Source: an uncultured Fibrobacter sp. (lineage in GTDB: Bacteria; Fibrobacterota; Fibrobacteria; Fibrobacterales; Fibrobacteraceae). Taken from it: a DNA stretch of 52,006 bases. The notes beneath the pieces are model-generated. The model did no database searches. It worked only from the letters and a program-made list of their open reading frames with translations, and was not told the origin of the DNA. This document shows, one piece after another, positions 8,036 to 14,369 of the stretch (position 1 is the first letter of the stretch; each line of letters starts with the position of its first letter). The position numbers and the translations under genes were made by a program. Location of the stretch: positions 1-52,006 of the forward strand of contig CAMHDS010000010.1 of the NCBI GenBank assembly GCA_946183925.1, in the 5' to 3' direction.

Positions 8036-8659
8036 ATGAAACACCTATTCGTCATCGCTACCGGAAGTGCCGGCAAAATTAGAGACTTCGCCCATATCCT
8101 GGGAACAGATCATTACGAATTCCAGACCCTGAAAGACATCGGTTTCGATGGCGACATTGTGGAAGACGGCAAGACCTTTGCCGAAAACGCCATCATCAAG
8201 TCCAGCACCACCGCCTGCTGGCTTATGGAACGGGGGGTCGAAGCTACCGTCCTTGCTGACGATTCAGGATTGGAAGTTTTCGCCCTGAATGGCGAACCAG
8301 GAATCTACAGCGCCCGCTACAGCGGTGGGCATGGCAACGACACCAGCAACAACGGCCTTCTCCTGAAAAAGTTGGAAGGTATCGAAGACCGCAGAGCCCG
8401 TTATTTTTGCGCCCTTTCGTACCAGACCGTTTCGCAAGTCAATGGTAAGTTCAGCATCAGCGAGCCTCGCATTTTCGAAGGGGAATGCCGCGGGTCCATC
8501 AACTACGCCCCCGTAGGCGACATGGGTTTCGGTTACGACCCGCTGTTTGTGCCCGACGGAGAGACCCGCACCTTCGCCCAGATGGAACTGGAAGAAAAGA
8601 AAGCCATCAGCCACCGCGGAAACGCCATCCGCGCCCTGAAAGCGGCCCTTGTAAAATAG
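8036..8659 (+). CDS. rdgB: Non-canonical purine NTP pyrophosphatase (RdgB/HAM1)
   Basis: This enzyme hydrolyses dITP, ITP and XTP to monophosphates, keeping deaminated purines out of DNA and RNA. At 207 residues it has family length. Visible family motifs are the N-terminal FVIATGSAGKI (nucleotide loop; usually ATxNxxK), FAENAIIKS, ADDSGLEVFALNGEPGIYSARY with the catalytic acidic residues, GFGYDPLFVP and SHRGNAI near the C-terminus. The Asn of the T-x-N-x-x-K loop is replaced in this copy (TGSAGK), which is unusual but otherwise the domain is intact. It is preceded by a long repeat region and is convergent with the VanX-like gene. Confidence 0.93.
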   Translation: MKHLFVIATGSAGKIRDFAHILGTDHYEFQTLKDIGFDGDIVEDGKTFAENAIIKSSTTACWLMERGVEATVLADDSGLEVFALNGEPGIYSARYSGGHGNDTSNNGLLLKKLEGIEDRRARYFCALSYQTVSQVNGKFSISEPRIFEGECRGSINYAPVGDMGFGYDPLFVPDGETRTFAQMELEEKKAISHRGNAIRALKAALVK

Positions 8660-8690
8660 TGCGAGCGGTCTTATTCTAGCGCAAACGTTC

Positions 8691-9419
8691 TTATAACGGA
8701 AATAGAGCGTAGTGTTCCTTAGTGTAGGCCCGGGTGTAGGCGTTAAAATGCCACCATTCACTACTGAGAGGAACCCAGCCCGCACGAGTCATAATAGAGC
8801 GCAAAATCTTGCGGTTGTTCACCTGTTGTTCGGTTAGGCGGCCACTCCGGAGAGCCTCTGCCTCCCCTACTTCGCCAGCGCACCGTTCAAAAGAATCAAA
8901 GTCCGTCCCCATGTCCAGCAGGTTACCCCCGGCGTCGGTAATGCTCAGGTCCAGAGCAAGTCCGTAATTGTGGAGTCCGCCGGTAACTCCCGAAGACACG
9001 TAGTTGGAATAGGGCGTGCCCGCCACGGTCCGCTTCAGTGCCGACTGGGCGTACATCGGGCGTGCCGCATCGAAAATCACCAGCACGGAACCGGGCATTT
9101 CCCTCTCCATAATCTTGATGGCCCGCTTGAGTTTCGGCAAGGCGTCCTTATGGACAAAAGCCCGCTGCACTCCGCAATACAAATCGTGTCCTGTCACGTT
9201 GTTGAAAGAGCCATACCGCAATTCCATGCGGAGTCCCTTCAGACGGGTGATTTCAACCATGTTGGAATCTGTCGTGGCAAACTCAATCCACTTCTTCACC
9301 GAAGAACAAAAACGCAGGGGCTTTTCGGGCTTGGGCGGCACGAACAGGGAATCCGTCTCGTGAGCAAAGGCGATGACACACAAAAAAAGCACTGTCAGAA
9401 GTATCCGAAACATACGCAC
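8691..9419 (-). CDS. Exported D-Ala-D-Ala dipeptidase-like enzyme (VanX, peptidase M15D)
   Basis: This is a 242-residue protein with a cleavable signal peptide (about residues 1-19) and an M15D domain. VanX-family zinc enzymes split D-Ala-D-Ala. All active-site elements are visible: Arg120 in DAARP, His150 and Asp157 in GGLHNYGLALD, Glu221 and His224 in SSEWWHF, and the early YGSFNNVTG strand. As it is exported, it likely acts on cell-wall-derived dipeptide in the periplasm rather than conferring vancomycin resistance; no vanHA genes are nearby. It lies 75 bp downstream of the TonB-receptor gene on the same strand, with a hairpin-forming repeat between. Confidence 0.88.
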   Translation of the reverse strand: MRMFRILLTVLFLCVIAFAHETDSLFVPPKPEKPLRFCSSVKKWIEFATTDSNMVEITRLKGLRMELRYGSFNNVTGHDLYCGVQRAFVHKDALPKLKRAIKIMEREMPGSVLVIFDAARPMYAQSALKRTVAGTPYSNYVSSGVTGGLHNYGLALDLSITDAGGNLLDMGTDFDSFERCAGEVGEAEALRSGRLTEQQVNNRKILRSIMTRAGWVPLSSEWWHFNAYTRAYTKEHYALFPL

Positions 9420-9434
9420 AACTACAATATTTGC

Positions 9435-9484
9435 AATGTGAAGCGAGAAGCGTGAGATGATTTTTCCATTTCACATTTCACATT
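9435..9484. repeat. Hairpin-forming intergenic repeat (AATGTGAA type)
   Basis: AATGTGAAGCGAGAAGCGTGA faces ATTTCACATTTCACATT, an imperfect inverted repeat with a T-rich loop. It lies between the receptor gene and the VanX-like gene on the same strand and could end or process their transcript. The same word family occurs at 28059, 38260 and 42482. Confidence 0.7.
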
Positions 9485-9493
9485 TTCTAGGTC

Positions 9494-11851
9494 CTAAATT
9501 CCCAACTGCACTTCTACGCCGAACTGCAAGTAAAGTCCCATGCCTTTCGCCATAAAGGGAACCAGGTCGTAACCGTCGTTGGAATCACCATCGGCATCCC
9601 GGGTCACCCAAGAACGCTCACGGGCATTCTCGCCACCCAGGAACTTGAGGGCGGGCACGTCCAACTTGGCAAAGATGTTGTCCACTTCCAGATAGAACCG
9701 GGCACTTCTGAAGAAATACTTCGAAGTCATCAGGTCCAGATTCAGGCGCAAGTCGGTGCGGAACAAGTCCGTAAATTCATTCAGGTCCTTGAGCCTGCGC
9801 TTGCCGTTGGTGCCGTCAGCACCGGAAGGTTCAATCTGGTAATAGTACAAGGGTCTATGCCACAGGGCATGATGGGTCAAGATAACCGAGATCAAGGAGT
9901 CCTTGCGGGGGTAATAACGGAAATGGGAAATCACGTCCAAACGGGAGTTCGCCTCCCACGGAAGGGAATTGCCGGAACCTTCCAGCTCGTATTCACCGTA
10001 GACGGAACTGATGTTGGTGGACATTGAGAAATGGTGGGAAGTTTTCCACTCCATCTTGGCGCCGCCACCAAAGACCCAAGCGAAATCCACGTCAGTCACG
10101 TCTTCGTACTGAGCGTAAGCCTTGGGCATGGGCAAAAGCGGATCCGGATAGTAGCGGCCAAAACCAGAAGCCTGTACATCCAGGTACTTGGAGCGGTAAC
10201 CGAGACCCAACTTGGCAGAGGTTCCCGATTCCAGACGGCCCGTCAGGTCTCCCCTGTTGTAATAGGGTTTCCAGTCGCTGCGGTAGGCGGCGTTTCCAAA
10301 CAGGCGCCAGTAGGCGGTATCCGCTCCCGACAAGTTCCGTTCCATGTCCAGAGAAGCCGTGGGAGCGGCCTTGTGGTCCATAGCGTCAGCCACGGCACCG
10401 GCGGAGAGAATATACTGGTAGTAATCCCGCCTCCAGTCCAAACGACCCGTCCCAGAGACAACACCCGTCTGGTAATCATCGGACTGCTCGCCGTAATTCA
10501 AGTAGTTCCTTTCCAGAATGTGCTGTTCGTAAAGGAGAGCTCCACTAAGCCTAGAGCCCAAAATATTTCCCTTGAAATTCTTGTCCAGCCCGCCCGAAAT
10601 GGTGGTGTGGGTGTAGTCATAACCGTCAATGAAGGACCGTTGAGCTTGGTCCATATTGACATCCTTGGCTGGAGTCTTGAATCCGGTAGTGTCCCGCAGG
10701 GTATCGCTCAGGTATTCCCGGACAAAACCTGCGTGGGCACTGGTTCCAAAGCGGGAGGCATATTCCGCTCCCAACACCAAGTAGTTCTGCTCACCTGAAA
10801 TAATATTGATGGAATTCACCTCGTCGTAGGCCGTAGAAGTATCTTGCCGGATCTCGTATTCGTCGGAGCTGTACAGAGTGCGGATAGCCCAGGTGTTGCC
10901 CATAGAATCGGAGCCGTTCAGCTGGGCGTATATATCAAAGGCCGTCAAATCGAAGGGGTCAGAAGACTTGACACGACAGTCATTTACACAATCACCGTCG
11001 CGCTTGCGGAATTCTGTAAAGAACTTCTCGCCCAGGTTCTTGAGCATCTCGCCGTCCAAACGGCGGAAGGCAAACCGGAAACTATCCCAGAAAAGCCAGG
11101 GAGCGTCCACCACCACCTCTTGCACCGTAAGACCAACAGCCCCCTTAAGCCCCCACTCTCCCCTGGTCTGTTCGGGCAGGTACTGGATAGAGGTGGCAAG
11201 GCCCTGGCCAATAGGGCCCGAACCATAATGGTCGTGGACTTCTATTCCGCTCAAAATGTGCGGGTTAATTACCGAAAGGTTTCCGGGAAAACCCACGTCC
11301 AGGTGGCGCATATTGGGAATGCGGAGCCTGCCCAAGTGGTAAGCCACATCCCCGGCACGAGAGCCATCGTAATAAAGAGCACTGCTAAAATCTTTCTGAC
11401 CCGAAATGCCAGGCATTTGGCTCAGGTGTTCTGTCACGTCGAAACGCATGCCAGCCGCATCTTCCAGTTTGTCCACCGTGATGGTGCGGACAGGTTCCCA
11501 CTTCTCCGGTTCTCCGCCACCGACGATGGTGCTAGCCCCCAGGTCCCGCAGGTTCGAAGAAAGACTCACCACCATGTCCAGCACATCGGCAAAGTCCTGC
11601 AGCTCTACAAAGACGCTGTCGTAACCGGGCTTCTTGAACACCAGGGCCGCGTTACGGGAATCAACCGTAAACTCGAAACGGCCATCGGAATTGGTGGTCC
11701 CCAGTTTTTTGCCGGACCGGTAGGTCACCTCCACATCGGTAATAGGCAGTTCCGACTCCGAATCCACCACCACACCCACAATGGGCGTAGGCGTCGCAGC
11801 AAAAGCGTATGCCGCAAGCAGTGCCAGAATCCAGAGCCATCTAAAACGCAT
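9494..11851 (-). CDS. TonB-dependent receptor-like outer-membrane protein with carboxypeptidase-regulatory-like domain
   Basis: This is a 785-residue exported protein. After the signal peptide (about residues 1-18) comes an 80-residue carboxypeptidase-regulatory-like beta-sandwich (GVVVDSESELPITDVEVTY, GRFEF, KPGYD), as in SusC-type receptors. A plug domain follows (about 110-220; TVDKLEDAAGMRFD, LSQMPGISGQ, ILSGIEVHDHYGSGP), then a long barrel rich in alternating aromatic strands. TonB-dependent receptors import large ligands; the ligand here is unknown. I see no clear TonB box. The gene starts 27 bp after the ubiquitin-like gene and is probably co-transcribed with it. An ATG at 11851 and a TTG at 11860 are both possible starts; neither has a clear ribosome-binding site. 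Confidence 0.8.
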   Translation of the reverse strand: MRFRWLWILALLAAYAFAATPTPIVGVVVDSESELPITDVEVTYRSGKKLGTTNSDGRFEFTVDSRNAALVFKKPGYDSVFVELQDFADVLDMVVSLSSNLRDLGASTIVGGGEPEKWEPVRTITVDKLEDAAGMRFDVTEHLSQMPGISGQKDFSSALYYDGSRAGDVAYHLGRLRIPNMRHLDVGFPGNLSVINPHILSGIEVHDHYGSGPIGQGLATSIQYLPEQTRGEWGLKGAVGLTVQEVVVDAPWLFWDSFRFAFRRLDGEMLKNLGEKFFTEFRKRDGDCVNDCRVKSSDPFDLTAFDIYAQLNGSDSMGNTWAIRTLYSSDEYEIRQDTSTAYDEVNSINIISGEQNYLVLGAEYASRFGTSAHAGFVREYLSDTLRDTTGFKTPAKDVNMDQAQRSFIDGYDYTHTTISGGLDKNFKGNILGSRLSGALLYEQHILERNYLNYGEQSDDYQTGVVSGTGRLDWRRDYYQYILSAGAVADAMDHKAAPTASLDMERNLSGADTAYWRLFGNAAYRSDWKPYYNRGDLTGRLESGTSAKLGLGYRSKYLDVQASGFGRYYPDPLLPMPKAYAQYEDVTDVDFAWVFGGGAKMEWKTSHHFSMSTNISSVYGEYELEGSGNSLPWEANSRLDVISHFRYYPRKDSLISVILTHHALWHRPLYYYQIEPSGADGTNGKRRLKDLNEFTDLFRTDLRLNLDLMTSKYFFRSARFYLEVDNIFAKLDVPALKFLGGENARERSWVTRDADGDSNDGYDLVPFMAKGMGLYLQFGVEVQLGI

Positions 11852-11878
11852 AAGACACAATGTAGAAAAAAAGCCCTG

Positions 11879-12580
11879 CTATTTGACCAAAATTTGCCGA
11901 ACCTTTGTCACATTCCCAACAGAAACACGAACAAGGTACAATCCAGAAGGGATGGACTCAAAATTCACAGAATGATTAAGAGATCTCTTTTTTAAGTTAC
12001 CCATCATGTCAAAGACAAGAATACTGACATCGGGACCTTGTGAATTTACCACCAACATGTTATCCGAAACAACAATTTCAAAGCCTTCGGCAGGCATGGG
12101 GCACAATGTCTGCGTCTCTCGACTTCCCGAACTAGACCCAGCGCCTTTTTCAGAGGAACTAGAAATTACACTTTCCGAATAACTCGACTCAATGTTTTGT
12201 GAAGAACTAGATTCTGCTATTTCCGAAGAACTTGACTCAATGTTTTGCGAAGAACTGGACGCATCATCCATAGAACTTGAACTTTCACCATACAAGCGTT
12301 GAACAAGGTGGAGGGTCGACTCTTTCTCTATATTGTAATCTGCCAAAGTATGACCATCTTCCAGTTGTTTCCCAGCAAAGATTAGTCGTTGTTCCTCCGG
12401 AGGAATGTTCTCCTTTTCCTGTATTTTCTCCTTGACCGCATCTATGGAATCACTAGGTTCCACCTCCAACGTCAAAGTTTTTCCCGTCAGCATCTTTACA
12501 AAAATTTGCATCGCACAGACATTCGTTGCCACTACGAGAATCAACAATGCAGCAATTCTTTTGTAAAACAACCCTTTCAT
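11879..12580 (-). CDS. Exported ubiquitin fused to serine-rich linker and sorting-type C-terminal domain
   Basis: This is a 233-residue protein. Residues 1-23 are a signal peptide ending VCA, so cleavage would leave Met24 as the first residue. Residues 24-98 are a ubiquitin domain: [29 protein letters not shown] and KESTLHLV are all present. Aligned by eye without gaps, about 60 of 76 positions match human ubiquitin. All seven lysines (6, 11, 27, 29, 33, 48, 63) and the Leu8/Ile44/His68/Val70 surface are kept. The terminal RLRGG is replaced by RLYGE, so conjugation through Gly76 looks impossible without change. Residues 99-165 are a linker of SSSS blocks. Residues 167-233 ([30 protein letters not shown]) fit a type IX secretion sorting domain. 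A GGGAG ribosome-binding site and a TATATTTG element lie upstream. B. fragilis BfUbb is the nearest known precedent. A horizontal origin is inferred. Confidence 0.93.
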   Translation of the reverse strand: MKGLFYKRIAALLILVVATNVCAMQIFVKMLTGKTLTLEVEPSDSIDAVKEKIQEKENIPPEEQRLIFAGKQLEDGHTLADYNIEKESTLHLVQRLYGESSSSMDDASSSSQNIESSSSEIAESSSSQNIESSYSESVISSSSEKGAGSSSGSRETQTLCPMPAEGFEIVVSDNMLVVNSQGPDVSILVFDMMGNLKKRSLNHSVNFESIPSGLYLVRVSVGNVTKVRQILVK

Positions 12581-12618
12581 TTTTGCACTCCCAACATTTC
12601 ATTACCCGAAATGTATGC

Positions 12619-12626
12619 CAAATATA
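12619..12626 (-). promoter_or_regulatory. TATATTTG promoter-like element of the ubiquitin gene
   Basis: This exact TATATTTG lies 39 bp upstream of the ubiquitin-like ATG on its strand. It would give a 5' leader of about 30 bases containing a GGGAG ribosome-binding site. It matches the Bacteroidota TAnnTTTG consensus. No good -35 hexamer is seen. Confidence 0.5.
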
Positions 12627-12649
12627 AAAAAACGCCTCTTGCTTAACCC

Positions 12650-12878
12650 CATACCTCTGCATCCTATTCCTACAGTCTAGCCCCTAGATTCTAGCCCCAA
12701 GCGGATCCTCGTGATTCTATCGCAGATTCTATCGCTGCGCTCCAGAATGACAAGCTCCAGAATGACAGCGAGGATGACACCTCTTGAGACCTGCAGTCCT
12801 AACCACTGTTTACTGACCACTTTACCTCTTGAGACCAGCGGCCCCTAGATCCTAGCCCCTACACCCTATTTACTACAT
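12650..12878. repeat. Composite intergenic repeat region
   Basis: The gap between the ubiquitin gene and the nitrilase gene (12581-12885, 305 bp) is mostly repeats. TCTAGCCCCTAGATTCTAGC is a tandem word (12675-12699). GATTCTATCGCAGATTCTAT is a direct repeat around 12713-12737. GCTCCAGAATGACA occurs twice in tandem near 12740-12767. CCTCTTGAGACC occurs twice (near 12780 and 12827). CCTAGATCCTAGCCCCTAC lies just before the nitrilase gene. ATCCTCG and CGAGGAT flank the middle block as an inverted pair. No coding frame was found in it. Confidence 0.75.
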
Positions 12879-12885
12879 TTCCACC

Positions 12886-13641
12886 ATGCGCGTTTATCTC
12901 GTACAGATGGAATCCGTTCCCAGTAAAAAAGAAAAGAACCTAGAAAAGGCTCGGCAGATGGTACTTGAAGCCAAGCCCACAGCCCAGAGCCTGATCATGT
13001 TTCCCGAGATGTTTGCCACGGGGTACATTCCTGAACGTGCAGAAGAACTTGCCGAAGATTTTGAATCGGGTAACAGTCCAACAGCGCAAATGCTCGCGCA
13101 ACTCGCAAAGGAAACGAGCTGCTTTACCTTGGGTGGCGGCATGCACCGCACAGGCAATAGCTTTACCAACCGCGTTTGTCTTTACGATCCAGCAAATGCA
13201 ACAGACAAATCTCCCTACTACGACAAGGTTCACCCCTTCTTTCCGGAACAAAAGGACTTCACCGCCGGCAAAGAAATTACTTTGTTCAAAATGCAAGATT
13301 TTTCCGTCGCGGCAAGCATCTGCTATGACTTAAGATTCCCGGAATTGTTCCGAGAAGCTCGTGCCAAGGGCGCTCAAGCCCTTACTGTACAAGCCTCCTG
13401 GCCCGCCGCCCGCAACGAACACTGGGAAACATTACTGCGTGCTCGCGCCATCGAAAACCAAGCCTATGTTATTGCGGTGAACAACGCCTCTGCCGACGGC
13501 ACCTACATCGGCAATTCGCAGGTCATCGCACCCGATGGAGAAATTATCGCGAAGGCAGAAGCAAAGAAAGAACAAGTTGTTTCCGCAGAAATTTCGTCAT
13601 TCGTTGTCGAAAAAATCCGTAAAGATTTTCCCCTTATCTAG
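12886..13641 (+). CDS. Carbon-nitrogen hydrolase (nitrilase superfamily, omega-amidase-like)
   Basis: This is a 251-residue cytoplasmic amidase. The nitrilase-superfamily triad is visible: Glu41 (FPEMF), Lys114 (DKVHPF) and the nucleophile Cys146 (SICYDLRFPELFR). The length and the CYDLRFPELFR motif are typical of the Nit2/YafV branch, which hydrolyses alpha-keto acid monoamides such as alpha-ketoglutaramate; that substrate is inferred. The ATG start begins directly with the first beta strand (MRVYLVQME). The gene is preceded by a repeat-filled gap and followed by a 229-bp gap before the alpha-glucan genes. Confidence 0.9.
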   Translation: MRVYLVQMESVPSKKEKNLEKARQMVLEAKPTAQSLIMFPEMFATGYIPERAEELAEDFESGNSPTAQMLAQLAKETSCFTLGGGMHRTGNSFTNRVCLYDPANATDKSPYYDKVHPFFPEQKDFTAGKEITLFKMQDFSVAASICYDLRFPELFREARAKGAQALTVQASWPAARNEHWETLLRARAIENQAYVIAVNNASADGTYIGNSQVIAPDGEIIAKAEAKKEQVVSAEISSFVVEKIRKDFPLI

Positions 13642-13659
13642 CATTTACACTTATTGTAA

Positions 13660-13674
13660 GTGATTTATATCACA
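13660..13674. promoter_or_regulatory. CRP-like palindrome
   Basis: GTGATTTATATCACA is a perfect GTGAT/ATCAC inverted repeat matching TGTGA-N6-TCACA at nine of ten positions, the E. coli CRP consensus. An overlapping second inverted repeat, CACTTA/TAAGTG (13648-13662), shares its left arm. It lies 197 bp upstream of the small HTH-like gene and just after the amidase stop, so it could instead be part of a weak terminator. Confidence 0.35.
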
Positions 13675-13870
13675 GGCGTATTCCAACGTGGAGTATTCCT
13701 GTTTGAAAAGACAAAAATTTTATCTTCATAGCATTCAAGAAGTTACGATTTTAACGCCGTTAAAACCGATTTTTATTTTGACGATAAGAAAAAAATAACT
13801 TGGGAAATTGTCATGCTTTTGTCATAAAATTAATCTAAATTAGTGAACAAATGGGAAAGCGAGGTGCCTT

Positions 13871-14011
13871 ATGACAAACCTGGACTTGAATAAAATGAAC
13901 TACGCAAGAGCCCTGATCAGGGCTGGAGTTGCTAGGGATTTGATACTCAAGATTACCTCCATTTCCAACTACCAATACGCCCAAATCCAGCGGGAACTGC
14001 TGGCCGCCTAG
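13871..14011 (+). CDS. 46-residue protein, possible helix-turn-helix
   Basis: This small ORF starts at an ATG with a GAGG ribosome-binding site 7 bases upstream and stops 1 bp before the GTG of the next gene, so the two are probably translationally coupled. The sequence (ARALIRAGVARDLILKIT, then YQYAQIQREL) has the helix-turn-helix rhythm of short DNA-binding segments, but it is too short to assign. It leads a predicted operon with the 118-residue protein and maltokinase. I do not recognise it. Confidence 0.5.
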   Translation: MTNLDLNKMNYARALIRAGVARDLILKITSISNYQYAQIQRELLAA

Positions 14012-14012
14012 C

Positions 14013-14369
14013 GTGCAACTGGTATTGGAAATCGAAGCGCAACCGGCCACTAACGGAGTGGCAAGGCAAGGGGCATTGGCCTCGTGCCGTAGGGACGGCT
14101 CCCTCTTCATTGAATCCAGAGATGGACTTAAGCCCGGCCAATTTACATTGTCCCCCGCTGACAAATTTCCCTGGGACCAGTTCTTACCCAAACTTCTTGC
14201 CGCCTGGCAATTGGGCAACATGGAAGATGTTCCTGCAGCCTTCCGCCCGCTAAAAAGAATTCCCGAATTCGTGCTGGAAAACTTTGCCAAAGAACCTCTG
14301 GAAAACCAGCTGAAAATTCTTTCTACTTTACGCAAGCAAGGGTTCTTTGCAAAGCTTCCGACCAAATGA
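14013..14369 (+). CDS. Unknown protein encoded with maltokinase
   Basis: This is a 118-residue protein starting at GTG, 1 bp after the preceding small gene and overlapping the maltokinase ATG by 4 bp (ATGA). There is no signal peptide or membrane segment. The C-terminal half is helical and basic (FVLENFAKEPLENQ, LSTLRKQGFFAKL). No family is recognised. Tight coupling on both sides suggests it works with maltokinase in alpha-glucan metabolism; this is inference from position only. Confidence 0.6.
   Translation: MQLVLEIEAQPATNGVARQGALASCRRDGSLFIESRDGLKPGQFTLSPADKFPWDQFLPKLLAAWQLGNMEDVPAAFRPLKRIPEFVLENFAKEPLENQLKILSTLRKQGFFAKLPTK

Noticed and set aside
8691..9419. Vancomycin resistance determinant
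   Set aside because: A VanX-like fold is present but the protein is exported and no vanH, vanA or regulator genes are near, so a cell-wall recycling role is more likely.
10844..11995. Long plus-strand open frame of 383 codons across the receptor and ubiquitin genes
   Set aside because: Antisense to two genes with recognisable domains; the translation is low in hydrophobic structure and has no known motif.
12512..12580. Lipoprotein signal on the ubiquitin protein
   Set aside because: A cysteine is present at residue 22, but the preceding residues (TNV) do not make a lipobox; a signal peptidase I site after VCA fits better.
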